Shown here piece after piece: positions 1 through 9,245 of a DNA stretch of 64,000 bases (position 1 is its first letter; each line of letters starts with the position of its first letter). A model generated the notes under the pieces. It was not told where the DNA came from. It saw nothing but the letters and a program-made list of their open reading frames with translations, and did no database searches. Source of the stretch: Marinomonas spartinae (GTDB taxonomy: Bacteria > Pseudomonadota > Gammaproteobacteria > Pseudomonadales > Marinomonadaceae). The position numbers and the translations under genes were made by a program. The stretch covers positions 62,001 to 126,000 of the forward strand of contig NZ_FLOB01000007.1 of assembly GCF_900089775.1 (NCBI RefSeq). Direction: 5' to 3'.

Positions 1-866
1 TTCAGACTATAGGATTCAAAATGATAGCCGCCCACTTTCAGTAGCGTAATGCCATCCAGTGCGACTCGCCCAGGGATGGCTGCAAAATACTTACCTTGGT
101 TATCCGAAGAATGAATCCGCCATTTCTCGCCATTTACCCCGAAAGCAGGACGAATGCCTAGCGCTTGACAGCGCTTATCAATAAAGTTCAGATCGAAGCC
201 AATTAGATTCCACCCGATGAAAATATCTGGAGCATGCTGACGAACATAATGGATAAAATCGAGCAACAGCGCTTTCTCGTTATCATAAGTACGGACATGA
301 GGCGCGCTGATCATTTGATCCGTTACCACAAAAGCAATTCTCTGATCCCTAGCCGTTATGCCAATCGATAACAGACAATTATGGGTTACCGAGGTTTCAA
401 TATCTAACGACCACACCACCCAGTCTGGTTGCCAAGTTCCAGGAATCACTTTTGCTTTGCTAAAGCACCGTCCGCTAGCATCAGGAATACCGATGAATCT
501 CACACTACCACGGACATTACGTTCCATAAGATAGCGATTATGGGCTTTGATATCTTCTTCGTAGACTTGATAACCATCTTTTTTGGCCAATGCCACCATT
601 TGCTGATGTAAGGTCAAACTTTTACTTCGGATCAACCTGACAGGCTGATCTTGAAAGGAGCGAAAACCCGCCTCTGTTACCTTAACGCCAGACAAATGCT
701 CTGGAAACACATGCGCAGGGGCGTCACTAAAAAACGTGGTGAATTGACGGTCCGGTAAAACCTGAACCGTCCCTTCTGAGGTTTTGACAAATAAACTCAT
801 CTCGAGCTGGCCATTCACCTCTTTCGTATGGCGACTGACAACATAGCCATTTTTTTCTACAAACAT
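1..866 (-). CDS. polB: DNA polymerase II, N-terminal part (cut by window edge)
   Basis: Family B repair polymerase with 3'-5' proofreading, used in translesion synthesis and replication restart. The visible 288 residues cover the N-terminal domain and the exonuclease domain. Exo I is seen as SLDIETS near residue 150 and Exo II as GWNLIGFDLNF near residue 220. The polymerase palm lies beyond the left edge, so the gene is incomplete only because of the window. The start is the ATG whose complement ends at 866. It is followed on the same strand, after about 20 bases, by the ybbP-like permease gene. The family assignment rests on the exonuclease motifs and their spacing. Confidence 0.85.
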   Translation of the reverse strand, partial: MFVEKNGYVVSRHTKEVNGQLEMSLFVKTSEGTVQVLPDRQFTTFFSDAPAHVFPEHLSGVKVTEAGFRSFQDQPVRLIRSKSLTLHQQMVALAKKDGYQVYEEDIKAHNRYLMERNVRGSVRFIGIPDASGRCFSKAKVIPGTWQPDWVVWSLDIETSVTHNCLLSIGITARDQRIAFVVTDQMISAPHVRTYDNEKALLLDFIHYVRQHAPDIFIGWNLIGFDLNFIDKRCQALGIRPAFGVNGEKWRIHSSDNQGKYFAAIPGRVALDGITLLKVGGYHFESYSL

Positions 867-886
867 CTAGATAACCAAATTAAGTG

Positions 887-3346
887 TTAAATACCGCGCA
901 ACAAATGCATCGGCGGCACTTTTAACACAGTTCGACTGGCAAATACACCGACGGCTGTAATCAATAAAGCGCCAGCACCTGGGCCCAATAACCATAACAT
1001 AGGATGCCAGCTTGGTTCTGAGTTAAAAATGTACACTTGAACACCGTATAAAGACGCCTCCGCCCCCATCGCAGCGATGCCACCGGCAAACACCCCTAAA
1101 CAAGCAAATTCAATAATCAACGCTTGCCGAACCAAAGCACCACGCGCCCCGAGTACTCGTAACAAAGCCCCTTCTTCCATGCGCTCTTCTAACGTTGAAC
1201 GAACGCTGGCCAGCAACACCAATCCACCAGCAGCTAAGATACATACCAGTACCAATTGAATGGCCTGTGACAACTGGGCAATAATGGATTGAATTTGTTT
1301 GAGTATGTCACCTACATTCAGTATGGACACCGTTGGGAATGTCGACATAGCATGATAGAAGGCTTGTGCCTGGCTGGGTTTAACAAAATAGCTGCTCACA
1401 TAATTGGCTGGCGAATCATTTAATACGGATTTCGGTACAATCACATAAAAGTTAGGCCGCATAGAGCTCCAATCAACAGAGCGCAATGAGGTAATAGGCA
1501 AAGTATGGAACACCCCGCCGATATTGATCGTTAATTTATCACCCAGTTTTAGGCCGGCTTCTTTGGCAACCTTTTCCTCCACCGACAAGCCATTGGCTGC
1601 AAAATCCCCAGCAACGACCTTATTGCCCTCGCCCACTTGTTCTGCCCAGGTTAAGTTCATGGCCCGTTCAAATAGCTCTGGCTCAGGCTTATCATCAGGA
1701 TACAATTTACTTACCTGCTCGCCGTTAACTTGCGTGATTCGGCCTCGCACCATAGGGTACCAAGAGGACGAAGCAATCTTTAGAGTGTGAGACATCTGGT
1801 TAATGGGCGCAATTTGATTGGCTTGAACATTAAACAAATAATGATTAGGCGCATCGGCTGGCAATTGCTTCTGCCAATCGGCAATCAAACTGGTTTTAAT
1901 ACCGACGAGCACCAAACCCAGCATGATAATCAGCGTAAACACCAAAAGCTGAAACAGATTGGGCACCAAGCGTCGGTATAACGCCGCCAAGCCAATTTGC
2001 CAACCACTGGTCGCCCCAGCCGTCACCGACCGCCCGAACTTAAACATGACCCAGCCTAATACAGACACAACCAAGCCAATGCCGACCATCGCAACCACCA
2101 TGATAGTGGGTAGCATAACGCCCTGAGTGTATAAACACATCAAAGCGTACATGCCAGCAAAGCCGATTAAATACAACATAACGGAACCCTGCTCAACGCG
2201 GGCGGAAGGCTGTAAAACAGATAAAGGCGAAATGCGAATTAAGCGACGCATCAATGGCAAGCAAAAAGTAACCAAGGAAATCAGCCCCGTTGCCACACCC
2301 AACCACATTTTCCAAAGCTCAGGTTCTGGCAATGCCGTCGTCACTAGGCTTGATAGCAATGCGGCAATCATATTCTGGACAATCCAGCCAAACGCTAACC
2401 CCAGTACCGCCCCAATAACAAACAAAAACAACAGCTGTAGCAGAAATAAACGCGATAACGTTTTAGGCGTGGCCCCTAACGTTTTTAAAACCGCAACTTG
2501 CATCAAATGGCGCTTCACATAACGAGATGAGGCAAGCGCCATGGCGACACCCGATAACACCACCGCCAATGTCCCCGCTAACAATAAAAACGACTCCGCT
2601 CGATTAATCGTCTCACCAATTCGTTCACCCCGTTGTTTTGGGCTAATCCAACGTTGGCCATCCGTCAATTTAGGGGCGAGCCATGCTTGCAACGCATTGA
2701 GTGAGCTTGCCTCCCCAGCCACCAGCAAAGAATAGCGCACACGACTACCAGGAATAATCACATTAGTTGCCGCTAAATCGGCTTTATTCATCATTGCCCT
2801 GGGGGAAATAGAAAACGCGGACGAGCTCGCCCCCGGATCAAGAACCAAATACTTCGACACCGTTAATGTTTTGTCACCTACTTCCACTTTTTGCCCAATT
2901 GTCACCCCTAATAAACTGGCTAAGCGAGACGATATCCAAATGAAGCCCGGTTTCGGTGACTCACTCGATTTGATGCCTTGTCCAAACAACTTTGAGTCGA
3001 TCAAAAAACGGCCCTTCAACGGATAACTGTTCGTCACAGCACTCACTTGAGAAAGCTGCAGCTTATCATTAGCAAAGACCATGGTGCTGAACGACGCCCG
3101 TTCTGCTACTGACAGTTTTAAAGACTCGGCCTTTTGCCGCCAAGATGGGGGAATCACCTGATCAGAACGTACTACCCGGTCAGCGGCGAGCAAAGAAGCG
3201 GACTCCTGCTCAAATGACAGACGTAAACGATCGATAAACAAGCTAATGGCCGTCACCGTACCAATGGCAATCACCAGCGCAACCAACAAAGTCACCACGT
3301 CGGTACTGCGCATTTCCTTACGCATAAAGCGCCAAGCAAAATTCAT
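887..3346 (-). CDS. ybbP: ABC transporter permease, FtsX/YbbP family
   Basis: Inner-membrane permease of a MacB-type export complex. The 819-residue protein has one membrane helix near residues 17-38, a large periplasmic region, FtsX-type helices at about 250-380, a middle group at about 400-500, a second periplasmic stretch, and a final FtsX helix block from about 695 to the end. This doubled FtsX layout and length are typical of YbbP. Its start overlaps the end of the ATPase gene by 4 bases, so the two are translated as a unit. The ybbA-ybbP pair divergent from tesA is the same arrangement as in E. coli. The substrate is unknown; a role in exporting lipid or a toxic compound is only inferred from the tesA neighbour. 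Confidence 0.88.
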   Translation of the reverse strand: MNFAWRFMRKEMRSTDVVTLLVALVIAIGTVTAISLFIDRLRLSFEQESASLLAADRVVRSDQVIPPSWRQKAESLKLSVAERASFSTMVFANDKLQLSQVSAVTNSYPLKGRFLIDSKLFGQGIKSSESPKPGFIWISSRLASLLGVTIGQKVEVGDKTLTVSKYLVLDPGASSSAFSISPRAMMNKADLAATNVIIPGSRVRYSLLVAGEASSLNALQAWLAPKLTDGQRWISPKQRGERIGETINRAESFLLLAGTLAVVLSGVAMALASSRYVKRHLMQVAVLKTLGATPKTLSRLFLLQLLFLFVIGAVLGLAFGWIVQNMIAALLSSLVTTALPEPELWKMWLGVATGLISLVTFCLPLMRRLIRISPLSVLQPSARVEQGSVMLYLIGFAGMYALMCLYTQGVMLPTIMVVAMVGIGLVVSVLGWVMFKFGRSVTAGATSGWQIGLAALYRRLVPNLFQLLVFTLIIMLGLVLVGIKTSLIADWQKQLPADAPNHYLFNVQANQIAPINQMSHTLKIASSSWYPMVRGRITQVNGEQVSKLYPDDKPEPELFERAMNLTWAEQVGEGNKVVAGDFAANGLSVEEKVAKEAGLKLGDKLTINIGGVFHTLPITSLRSVDWSSMRPNFYVIVPKSVLNDSPANYVSSYFVKPSQAQAFYHAMSTFPTVSILNVGDILKQIQSIIAQLSQAIQLVLVCILAAGGLVLLASVRSTLEERMEEGALLRVLGARGALVRQALIIEFACLGVFAGGIAAMGAEASLYGVQVYIFNSEPSWHPMLWLLGPGAGALLITAVGVFASRTVLKVPPMHLLRGI

Positions 3347-4062
3347 AATACTGGATCCTTCCGGTTATCTTGAGAGGATTCTTGCAGTCGACCTGAGGAC
3401 ATCACTAACTGACGATCACATTGCGTCGCTAGGTGATTATCATGGGTCACCATTACTAATGTCGTGCCTTCTGATTGGTTTAACTCAAACAGCAGCTTAA
3501 TTATGATCTTTCCATTCTCCTCATCCAGATTGCCTGTTGGCTCATCGGCAAACAAAACCTTCGGCTCAGAAGCAAAAGCACGCGCGATGGCCACCCGCTG
3601 TTGCTCACCACCAGAGAGTTGTCGTGGGTAATGGGTTAAACGATGAGACAACCCCACTTTTTCCAACAATTGCAGCGCTTTTTGGCGCGCCATTTTGTCA
3701 CCCTTAAGTTCAGCCGGTAACATGACATTCTCCAGCGCATCTAGGCTGGGCAATAAATGAAAGGATTGGAAAATAAAGCCAACATATTGACCGCGCAGCA
3801 AGGCACGCTTTTCTTCATTCAATGTTGTCAGAGAATGCCCGTACAAGGCAATGTCCCCTTGTGTGTTGACATCCAACCCCGCCAGCAGACCTAATAAAGT
3901 GGATTTGCCTGAGCCAGAAGCGCCGACAATCGCAACGGATTCCCCCTCCTTGATTTCTAAATCAATTCCTTTCAGTATAGTCAAATCACCTGTTTTTGAA
4001 GAAACAGTATGTGTCAGGTTTTTAACGTCAATGGCAACTTCAATAGCGGTTTGGCTTTCCAT
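3343..4062 (-). CDS. ybbA: ABC transporter ATP-binding protein, YbbA/LolD family
   Basis: Cytoplasmic ATPase partner of the adjacent YbbP-like permease. Walker A is GASGSGKST near residue 50, the signature is LSGGEQQRVAIARA near 148, and Walker B is VLFADEPTGNLD near 170, followed by the H-loop VTHD. The length (239 aa) is normal for the MacB/LolD group. It is first in a two-gene operon with a 4-base overlap. Only 31 bases separate its start from that of tesA on the other strand, so the divergent promoters must overlap each other or the coding sequences. Confidence 0.92.
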   Translation of the reverse strand: MESQTAIEVAIDVKNLTHTVSSKTGDLTILKGIDLEIKEGESVAIVGASGSGKSTLLGLLAGLDVNTQGDIALYGHSLTTLNEEKRALLRGQYVGFIFQSFHLLPSLDALENVMLPAELKGDKMARQKALQLLEKVGLSHRLTHYPRQLSGGEQQRVAIARAFASEPKVLFADEPTGNLDEENGKIIIKLLFELNQSEGTTLVMVTHDNHLATQCDRQLVMSSGRLQESSQDNRKDPVL

Positions 4063-4093
4063 AAATAATGCGTCTCACTTAATAAGGTTTTAT

Positions 4094-4723
4094 ATGCGTA
4101 TCACTCAACAAATAAGGGTCGCTTGTGTCGCCCTCATACTATTTTGCTCATATGCTCAGGCCGCCCAACCCCATAACCTACTGGTAATGGGAGACAGCTT
4201 AAGTGCCGCCCATAATTTAAGACAACAAGATGGCTGGGTTAGTTTACTAAAAACAAAACTTTCTCAATCACACCCACAGATTAGCATCATTAACGCCAGT
4301 GTGGGGGGCGAGACAACGCAAGGTGGCCTAGCCCGCTTTCCCGCGCTACTTAAACAATATCAGCCTCAGTGGATCATTTTAGAGCTCGGTGCTAATGATG
4401 CTTTACGTGGCTACCCACTGGATCAGACCACAAAAAATCTCAGCTCCATGATTGAGCAAGCTCAACAAAACAAAGCAAAAGTCCTGTTAATTGGCAATCG
4501 TATTCCACAAAACTACGGAAAACGCTATACAGAGATGTTTTTTGGGCTCTACAAAACCCTCGCCGCGAAATATAATGTGTCCTATGTGCCTTTCATGTTA
4601 AAAGGCGTCGCATTAAATAAAAACCTTATGCAAAGTGATGGATTACACCCGAATGCGAAAGGCCAACCGATCGTATTACAAACCATTCTTCCTTATCTTC
4701 TTCCTTTACTAGATAAAAACTGA
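4094..4723 (+). CDS. tesA: Periplasmic thioesterase/lysophospholipase, GDSL family
   Basis: SGNH hydrolase (acyl-CoA thioesterase I / protease I / lysophospholipase L1), acting in the periplasm. Residues 1-24 form a signal peptide ending in AQA. Block I is MGDSLSAAHN (catalytic Ser), block II has the Gly of GGETTQGG, block III is GAND (Asn), and block V is DGLHPN (Asp and His). The mature length fits TesA. The open frame runs further upstream, but the ATG at 4094 is chosen because it begins the signal peptide and the upstream part is antisense to ybbA. It begins a forward run with a dehydrogenase 7 bases downstream and truC after that. Confidence 0.93.
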   Translation: MRITQQIRVACVALILFCSYAQAAQPHNLLVMGDSLSAAHNLRQQDGWVSLLKTKLSQSHPQISIINASVGGETTQGGLARFPALLKQYQPQWIILELGANDALRGYPLDQTTKNLSSMIEQAQQNKAKVLLIGNRIPQNYGKRYTEMFFGLYKTLAAKYNVSYVPFMLKGVALNKNLMQSDGLHPNAKGQPIVLQTILPYLLPLLDKN

Positions 4724-4730
4724 GGGCACT

Positions 4731-5669
4731 ATGAAAGCCGTTTTTTTAGATCGAGACTCATTTCCAAGTAATATGAAGTTTCACTACCCTGAAGGTATTT
4801 CAGAGGTCATTGAGTACCCCAATACTACCCTTGACGAAGTCGCTGAGCGTATTCAAGGGGCTGACATTGTGTTAACAAACAAAGTGGTACTGACAAAAGA
4901 CGTTATCGAGCAGGCTCATGATTTAAAACTGGTTCAAGTCACCGCGACGGGGATTAATAATGTGGATGCTCAAGCCTGCAAAGAACAGGGCATCGCCCTA
5001 CAAAATGTCGATGGCTACTCGAGCATCAGCGTGCCCGAACACACTTTTGCTCTATTACTTGCCTTACGTCGCAACCTAGTTGCTTACATTGATGATGTGC
5101 GAGCTGGCAAATGGGGAGAATCCAGTTTTTTCTGTTTTCTAGACTACCCAATTAAAGATTTGGCCAATACTAAGTTAGCCATTGTCGGTAAAGGCATCAT
5201 CGGCAATAAAGTCGCAGAGATAGCCAAAGCATTTGGTATGCAGGTCATGTTTGCTGAGCACAAAAACGCTAAGGTCGTTCGTGAGGGTTATGTCCCCTTT
5301 AACGAGGCAATTCAGCAAGCTGATGTACTGTCTCTGCACTGTCCACTTACCGAGACCACAAAAGACCTGATTAGTACCACTGAATTTGAACAAATGAAGC
5401 CCGACGCCATCTTACTAAATATGGGGCGTGGTGGCATTGTTAACGAACCAGCATTAATCAAAGCACTGACAGAGAAGCGCATCATGGGGGCCGGCTTTGA
5501 TGTCGCCACACAAGAACCCATGCCTCACCACCACCCGTTACAAGCCTTGACCAAGCTACCGAATTTCCTACTCACACCGCACATTGCTTGGGGAAGCAAT
5601 GAAGCAATGCAAAAATTGGCCAACATCGCCATGGAGAAAATCGCTCAATTTATGAACCCAAGCTCATGA
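4731..5669 (+). CDS. D-2-hydroxyacid dehydrogenase (NAD-dependent)
   Basis: Reduces or oxidises a D-2-hydroxyacid, probably glycerate/hydroxypyruvate-like. The 312 residues show the two-domain fold. The Rossmann motif GKGIIG is near residue 150, the catalytic Arg is in NMGRGG near 230, the Glu in TQEPM near 260, and the His in TPHIAWGS near 285. The second Gly of the usual GxGxxG is present, with Lys as the first variable residue. A GAGGG ribosome site lies before the ATG. It sits 7 bases after tesA and overlaps truC by 4 bases, so it is co-translated with truC. The exact substrate cannot be read from the sequence. Confidence 0.85.
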   Translation: MKAVFLDRDSFPSNMKFHYPEGISEVIEYPNTTLDEVAERIQGADIVLTNKVVLTKDVIEQAHDLKLVQVTATGINNVDAQACKEQGIALQNVDGYSSISVPEHTFALLLALRRNLVAYIDDVRAGKWGESSFFCFLDYPIKDLANTKLAIVGKGIIGNKVAEIAKAFGMQVMFAEHKNAKVVREGYVPFNEAIQQADVLSLHCPLTETTKDLISTTEFEQMKPDAILLNMGRGGIVNEPALIKALTEKRIMGAGFDVATQEPMPHHHPLQALTKLPNFLLTPHIAWGSNEAMQKLANIAMEKIAQFMNPSS

Positions 5670-6394
5670 CGCTAAACATTTTATTTCAAGACGACGATCT
5701 TGTGATCGTCAATAAACCCGCAGGGCTATTGGTTCACCGCACAGAGCTGGCAAAAGACGAGGAAGATGCCGTCGTCCAGCGGCTGCGTGATCAAACAGGA
5801 AAATGGGTGTTTCCAGTACATCGGTTAGATCGCGCCACCTCAGGTGTGCTTATTATGGCTTTTTCACCACACATCGCCCGCGCGCTGGGCGAGCAGTTTA
5901 CCCATAATAAAAACCAAAAAATATATCATTGTTTGGTACGTGGTTTTTGTCACGACCAAGGTATTATTGATTACCCGTTAGTTAAAATCAGTGAGCCCAA
6001 AGGTATGCCGCGTTTTAAAGTGCCAGGGTCGGAAAAAGAGGCACAAACTGAATTTGAATTACTCGAACGCTATCAACTGCCCTACCCAGTCAGCCGCTAC
6101 GACAGCATGCGATTGAGCTGGATAAAAGTAATGCCAAAACAAGGCCGTAAACATCAAATTCGCCGACATTTTAAACACACATTACACCCATTAGTGGGAG
6201 ACAGTCGCTATGGGTGCCGTCATATCAATAAAGCAATGAACACATTGTGGCCTGAGGTGTTTCGATTAATGCTACATGCATCCAGCTTGTCTTTTACCCA
6301 CCCTGCTACCCATCAAGCAATGACGGTCAGCGCCCCCTTTGACGGTAAAATACAAACCACTCTGGCTCGTTTAAAACCGCATCAAATCATATAG
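5666..6394 (+). CDS. truC: tRNA pseudouridine(65) synthase TruC
   Basis: RluA-family pseudouridine synthase. The family motif HRLDRATSG, with its catalytic Asp, is near residue 53. The protein starts directly with the catalytic domain (ILFQDDDLVIVNKPAGLLVHR) and has no S4 domain. It ends with the KQGRKHQIRRH motif and a C-terminal RLMLHA block. The 242-aa length and the short N-terminus fit TruC, which modifies U65 of some tRNAs. It overlaps the preceding dehydrogenase by 4 bases. RluA paralogues are hard to separate by eye, but TruC is favoured over RluA/C/D on length and sequence style. Confidence 0.85.
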   Translation: MTLNILFQDDDLVIVNKPAGLLVHRTELAKDEEDAVVQRLRDQTGKWVFPVHRLDRATSGVLIMAFSPHIARALGEQFTHNKNQKIYHCLVRGFCHDQGIIDYPLVKISEPKGMPRFKVPGSEKEAQTEFELLERYQLPYPVSRYDSMRLSWIKVMPKQGRKHQIRRHFKHTLHPLVGDSRYGCRHINKAMNTLWPEVFRLMLHASSLSFTHPATHQAMTVSAPFDGKIQTTLARLKPHQII

Positions 6395-6483
6395 TCCAGA
6401 ACCAAGCGATGTTTATGGCAATAAAGGGAAGTAAAACGAAGAGAAGAAAGGAAGAATGGCGGTCGCTCGCTAGTAGACAACGC

Positions 6484-7002
6484 CTATTGCAGGCGCTCTT
6501 GCGAGCCTACACGCCACTTGTAAACAACGGTATCCTGGATACCAGAGGGCATCTTGATCGAGGCCTCTTTGGTAACGGAATACTCAAAACCGCAAGACTT
6601 CAGAACACGGATAGACGCTTCATTTTCAGAACTCACCTGAGCGTATAACTCGTTAATACCATAGCAAGCCAAAATCGGCAGCAAGCTGCGCAAAGCAAAT
6701 TGAGCAATCCCGCGGTTTGAGCACTGTTTAGCCACTCGATAAGACACTTCTGCCACCGTATGTTGTGGGTCGAGAAACTGGAAACTAAATCGACCGACTA
6801 ACGCCCCATTGTGTAAATACACAAGAAACTGAACAAGGTTTTGCCCCCCTGATAATTGTTGCTTAAAATAACGCTCGTTTTGACGCATTAACACTTGAGA
6901 TGGCAAAAACTCAGAGAACCAAGTTTTATTATGAAACTCGAATAATAAAATGGCCTCTAGATCAGTCTCTGAGGCTCGCTGTATTTTCAATAATCTATTC
7001 AT
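6484..7002 (-). CDS. GNAT family N-acetyltransferase (RimJ/RimL type)
   Basis: Acetyl-CoA-dependent N-acetyltransferase of 172 residues. The GNAT fold is seen as a central LVGRFSFQFLD strand, the acetyl-CoA loop around QCSNRGIAQFAL (a variant of Q/RxxGxG/A), and the closing ENEASIRVLKSCGFEY block typical of RimJ/L enzymes. The substrate is unknown. The gene faces truC tail to tail with about 90 bases between, and no clear terminator was seen there. It is probably transcribed alone. Confidence 0.82.
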   Translation of the reverse strand: MNRLLKIQRASETDLEAILLFEFHNKTWFSEFLPSQVLMRQNERYFKQQLSGGQNLVQFLVYLHNGALVGRFSFQFLDPQHTVAEVSYRVAKQCSNRGIAQFALRSLLPILACYGINELYAQVSSENEASIRVLKSCGFEYSVTKEASIKMPSGIQDTVVYKWRVGSQERLQ

Positions 7003-7142
7003 GTTTGACCACGCTGTTCAACCTATAAAATTATAGTAGAAGAAAAAACTGAGTCCTGCCTCATTTTTTGTAAATCGTCATTATTTTTGCAATGTTACAA
7101 TGCTTAATTCGCCACCATTTTACGATAAGAGATTGAATTACA

Positions 7143-7490
7143 ATGAAATCACGCAACCTCGTTTACTCAACAGACCAAGGACGACTCTGCCCTCTTTGTG
7201 AACATCCTATTGATAATTGCACCTGTAAAAATAACCCTATTCTAGGAGATGGCAATGTACGCATCATGCTGGAAACAAAGGCAAGAAAAGGCAAAGGGGT
7301 CACCGTTGTTACTGGCTTAGCAATGACTACAGATGAATTAAAAGCCCTCGCTAAAAAACTGAAGGCGCAATGTGGCACAGGTGGTTCGGTAAAAGAGGGC
7401 AATATCGAGATCCAAGGTGACAATCGAGAAAAAATCAAACAATTACTCGAAAAGGAAGGTATCAAAAGCAAACTGGCTGGTGGTCGATAG
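7143..7490 (+). CDS. yciH: SUI1/eIF1-like translation factor YciH
   Basis: A 115-residue SUI1-domain protein, the bacterial relative of eIF1, thought to affect start-codon selection on some messages. The N-terminal part has CPLCEHPIDNCTC, a small cysteine cluster common in YciH. The SUI1 core follows with RKGKGVTVVTGL, LAKKLKAQCGTGGSVK and IEIQGD, ending in a short lysine-rich tail. It stands alone, with 140 bases upstream and 235 bases before the GGDEF gene. Confidence 0.93.
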   Translation: MKSRNLVYSTDQGRLCPLCEHPIDNCTCKNNPILGDGNVRIMLETKARKGKGVTVVTGLAMTTDELKALAKKLKAQCGTGGSVKEGNIEIQGDNREKIKQLLEKEGIKSKLAGGR

Positions 7491-7725
7491 CCCCTATGGA
7501 AAAACCATAGCACCGACTCCAATCACCGCATTTAAACGTACAATACATACAAAAATTTACATTAAAGTTTTTTTTATGGCTTTCGATAACAAAAATAGCA
7601 ATATAACTGTTTGATTTTATGTAACAATGGCATTCAACTCATAGGTGAACCTATCTATGAGTTGAATCTTCAGCAAGCGCCAAAAGAAATAAATCACGGC
7701 GGCCATTTCTGTATTTGAGGTATAA

Positions 7726-8733
7726 ATGTGGGATGAAAAACCAAAACAAGCACTAAAGTGGATGCAAAAAGCTGTGCCACTGATGCTTCAATTGGATATT
7801 TCACCAACCCCTTATAACTATGGGATTTGGTATGAGTATGTATCTAACCGTAACAAAGCGTTAAATCAGCTAGTTGATGAGACTCTAAGAAAGCTAGGTA
7901 ACATCCCCAGCTTTTTATCCCGTGACCTTTTTCACGAGTTTGTACTACCTAACGAGTTTCATCAGAACAACAAAAACCAAAAAAGCGTAGAGCAAGTCGC
8001 TAATCAGCTTGAAATGTCATCTATTAAAATGGGGGACAACTTATCAGACTTAAATGCGGTCATCAGCAAAAGTAGAACCGCCCTCAAACATTCAGATAGT
8101 CCACATCAACTTAACAAAGTGATTGCCTATCTGGATCGTGGTTCTCGAAAAGCACTAGAAGCTTCACAGAAATTTCAGTCAGACCTATTAACGGCACAAA
8201 AAGATATTCAGCAACTCAAACTTGAATTAGAAACATTGAAGAAAAGCCTAGATATCGACCCTTTGACGAAACTGGAAAACAAAACGGCATTAGAACGCCA
8301 CCTTTACGAACACTTACCAGAAGCAGAGGACGATATAAGTTTGCTTATCTTGGACATTGATTTCCTAGGCCGCATTAATAAAGACTATGGTCAGCGCGCT
8401 GGCACTTCGCTTATTCGCTATGTTGCCGCCCTATTGGAAACCCTACAATTAGAACAATCACACATTGCTCGGCTAGAAGGTGGAACCTTTGGCATTATGT
8501 TGTATAAATCAACGTCAGAAGAGGCGCACAACCATGCTGAACACCTACGTCATGAAATTTCACAACAAAAAATCCGACACAAACAGAGCAAGGAGACAAT
8601 ACCACAAGTGACTGTTTCCATCGGGGTCGCCACGTTAGTCGGAAAAGAAAGCATAGAGAGCCTCTTTACACGAGCAACCACACAGCTAAAACGGGCAAAA
8701 CAGCAGGGCAAAAATTGCTTCTGCTTCCTTTAA
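7726..8733 (+). CDS. GGDEF-domain protein with degenerate active site
   Basis: A 335-residue protein. Residues 1-80 match the helical region often seen before GGDEF domains in marine gammaproteobacteria (PTPYNYGIWYEY), residues 85-175 form a coiled coil, and the GGDEF domain runs from DPLTKLENK at about 178 to the end. The domain keeps the ILDIDFLGRIN strand and the late VSIGVA motif, but the signature that should read GGDEF is EGGTF (251-255). The metal-binding acid of the signature is therefore lost. It may bind c-di-GMP or GTP or act as a partner without making c-di-GMP. No EAL domain is present, and the gene appears monocistronic. Confidence 0.88.
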   Translation: MWDEKPKQALKWMQKAVPLMLQLDISPTPYNYGIWYEYVSNRNKALNQLVDETLRKLGNIPSFLSRDLFHEFVLPNEFHQNNKNQKSVEQVANQLEMSSIKMGDNLSDLNAVISKSRTALKHSDSPHQLNKVIAYLDRGSRKALEASQKFQSDLLTAQKDIQQLKLELETLKKSLDIDPLTKLENKTALERHLYEHLPEAEDDISLLILDIDFLGRINKDYGQRAGTSLIRYVAALLETLQLEQSHIARLEGGTFGIMLYKSTSEEAHNHAEHLRHEISQQKIRHKQSKETIPQVTVSIGVATLVGKESIESLFTRATTQLKRAKQQGKNCFCFL

Positions 8734-8820
8734 GCCATATTTATTACAATATCGTTTACACAGACTCTGCTATCATGCGGATCATAATTACCCTTACACC
8801 CCTGAAATAGGACAGTTCTA

Positions 8821-9222
8821 ATGGAAACAACTCATTCACAGGATCATACACTCTTTTTTGACGTCAGAGACTATGAATGTGATATGCAAGGCATTGTTAA
8901 CAATGCGGTTTATCAAAACTATCTGGAACACGCTCGTCATCAATTTATCAAAAGCCGAGGGTTGGACTTTGCCGACATAACTGCACAAGGTATTCATCTT
9001 GTGCTCATAAAAGCCGAAACACATTACAAGCGTCCGCTAAAAAGCGGCGATCGCTTTTATGTTACGACAAAGACAGAAAAACTCTCGCGTTTCAAACTTT
9101 TGTTTCAACAAAACATTTACCGCGAAGATGACACGCTCATGCTGGAATCGCAAATGACCACCGCTTCTATCAATCCAGAAGGACGCCCTATCGTCTTTGC
9201 TGATTTAGACAAACTTCTTTAG
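8821..9222 (+). CDS. Acyl-CoA thioesterase, YbgC/4-hydroxybenzoyl-CoA family
   Basis: Hot-dog fold thioesterase of 133 residues. The family motif near residues 15-40 reads DYECDMQGIVNNAVYQNYLEHAR, in which the Asp before MQG is the usual catalytic acid and the Asn-Asn replaces the common Asn-His. The rest follows the family: VLIKAETHYKRPLKSGD, then LSRFKLLFQQ. In many bacteria a relative (ybgC) opens the tol operon. Here the tol operon near 29.5 kb lacks it and this gene stands alone, so it may or may not be the true YbgC. It lies 88 bases after the GGDEF gene. Confidence 0.85.
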   Translation: METTHSQDHTLFFDVRDYECDMQGIVNNAVYQNYLEHARHQFIKSRGLDFADITAQGIHLVLIKAETHYKRPLKSGDRFYVTTKTEKLSRFKLLFQQNIYREDDTLMLESQMTTASINPEGRPIVFADLDKLL

Positions 9223-9245
9223 AATGCGGCTTCCATAAGTCAACA

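Noticed and set aside
2127..2522. Forward 131-codon frame inside ybbP
   Set aside because: Antisense to a well-supported permease gene and without family features.
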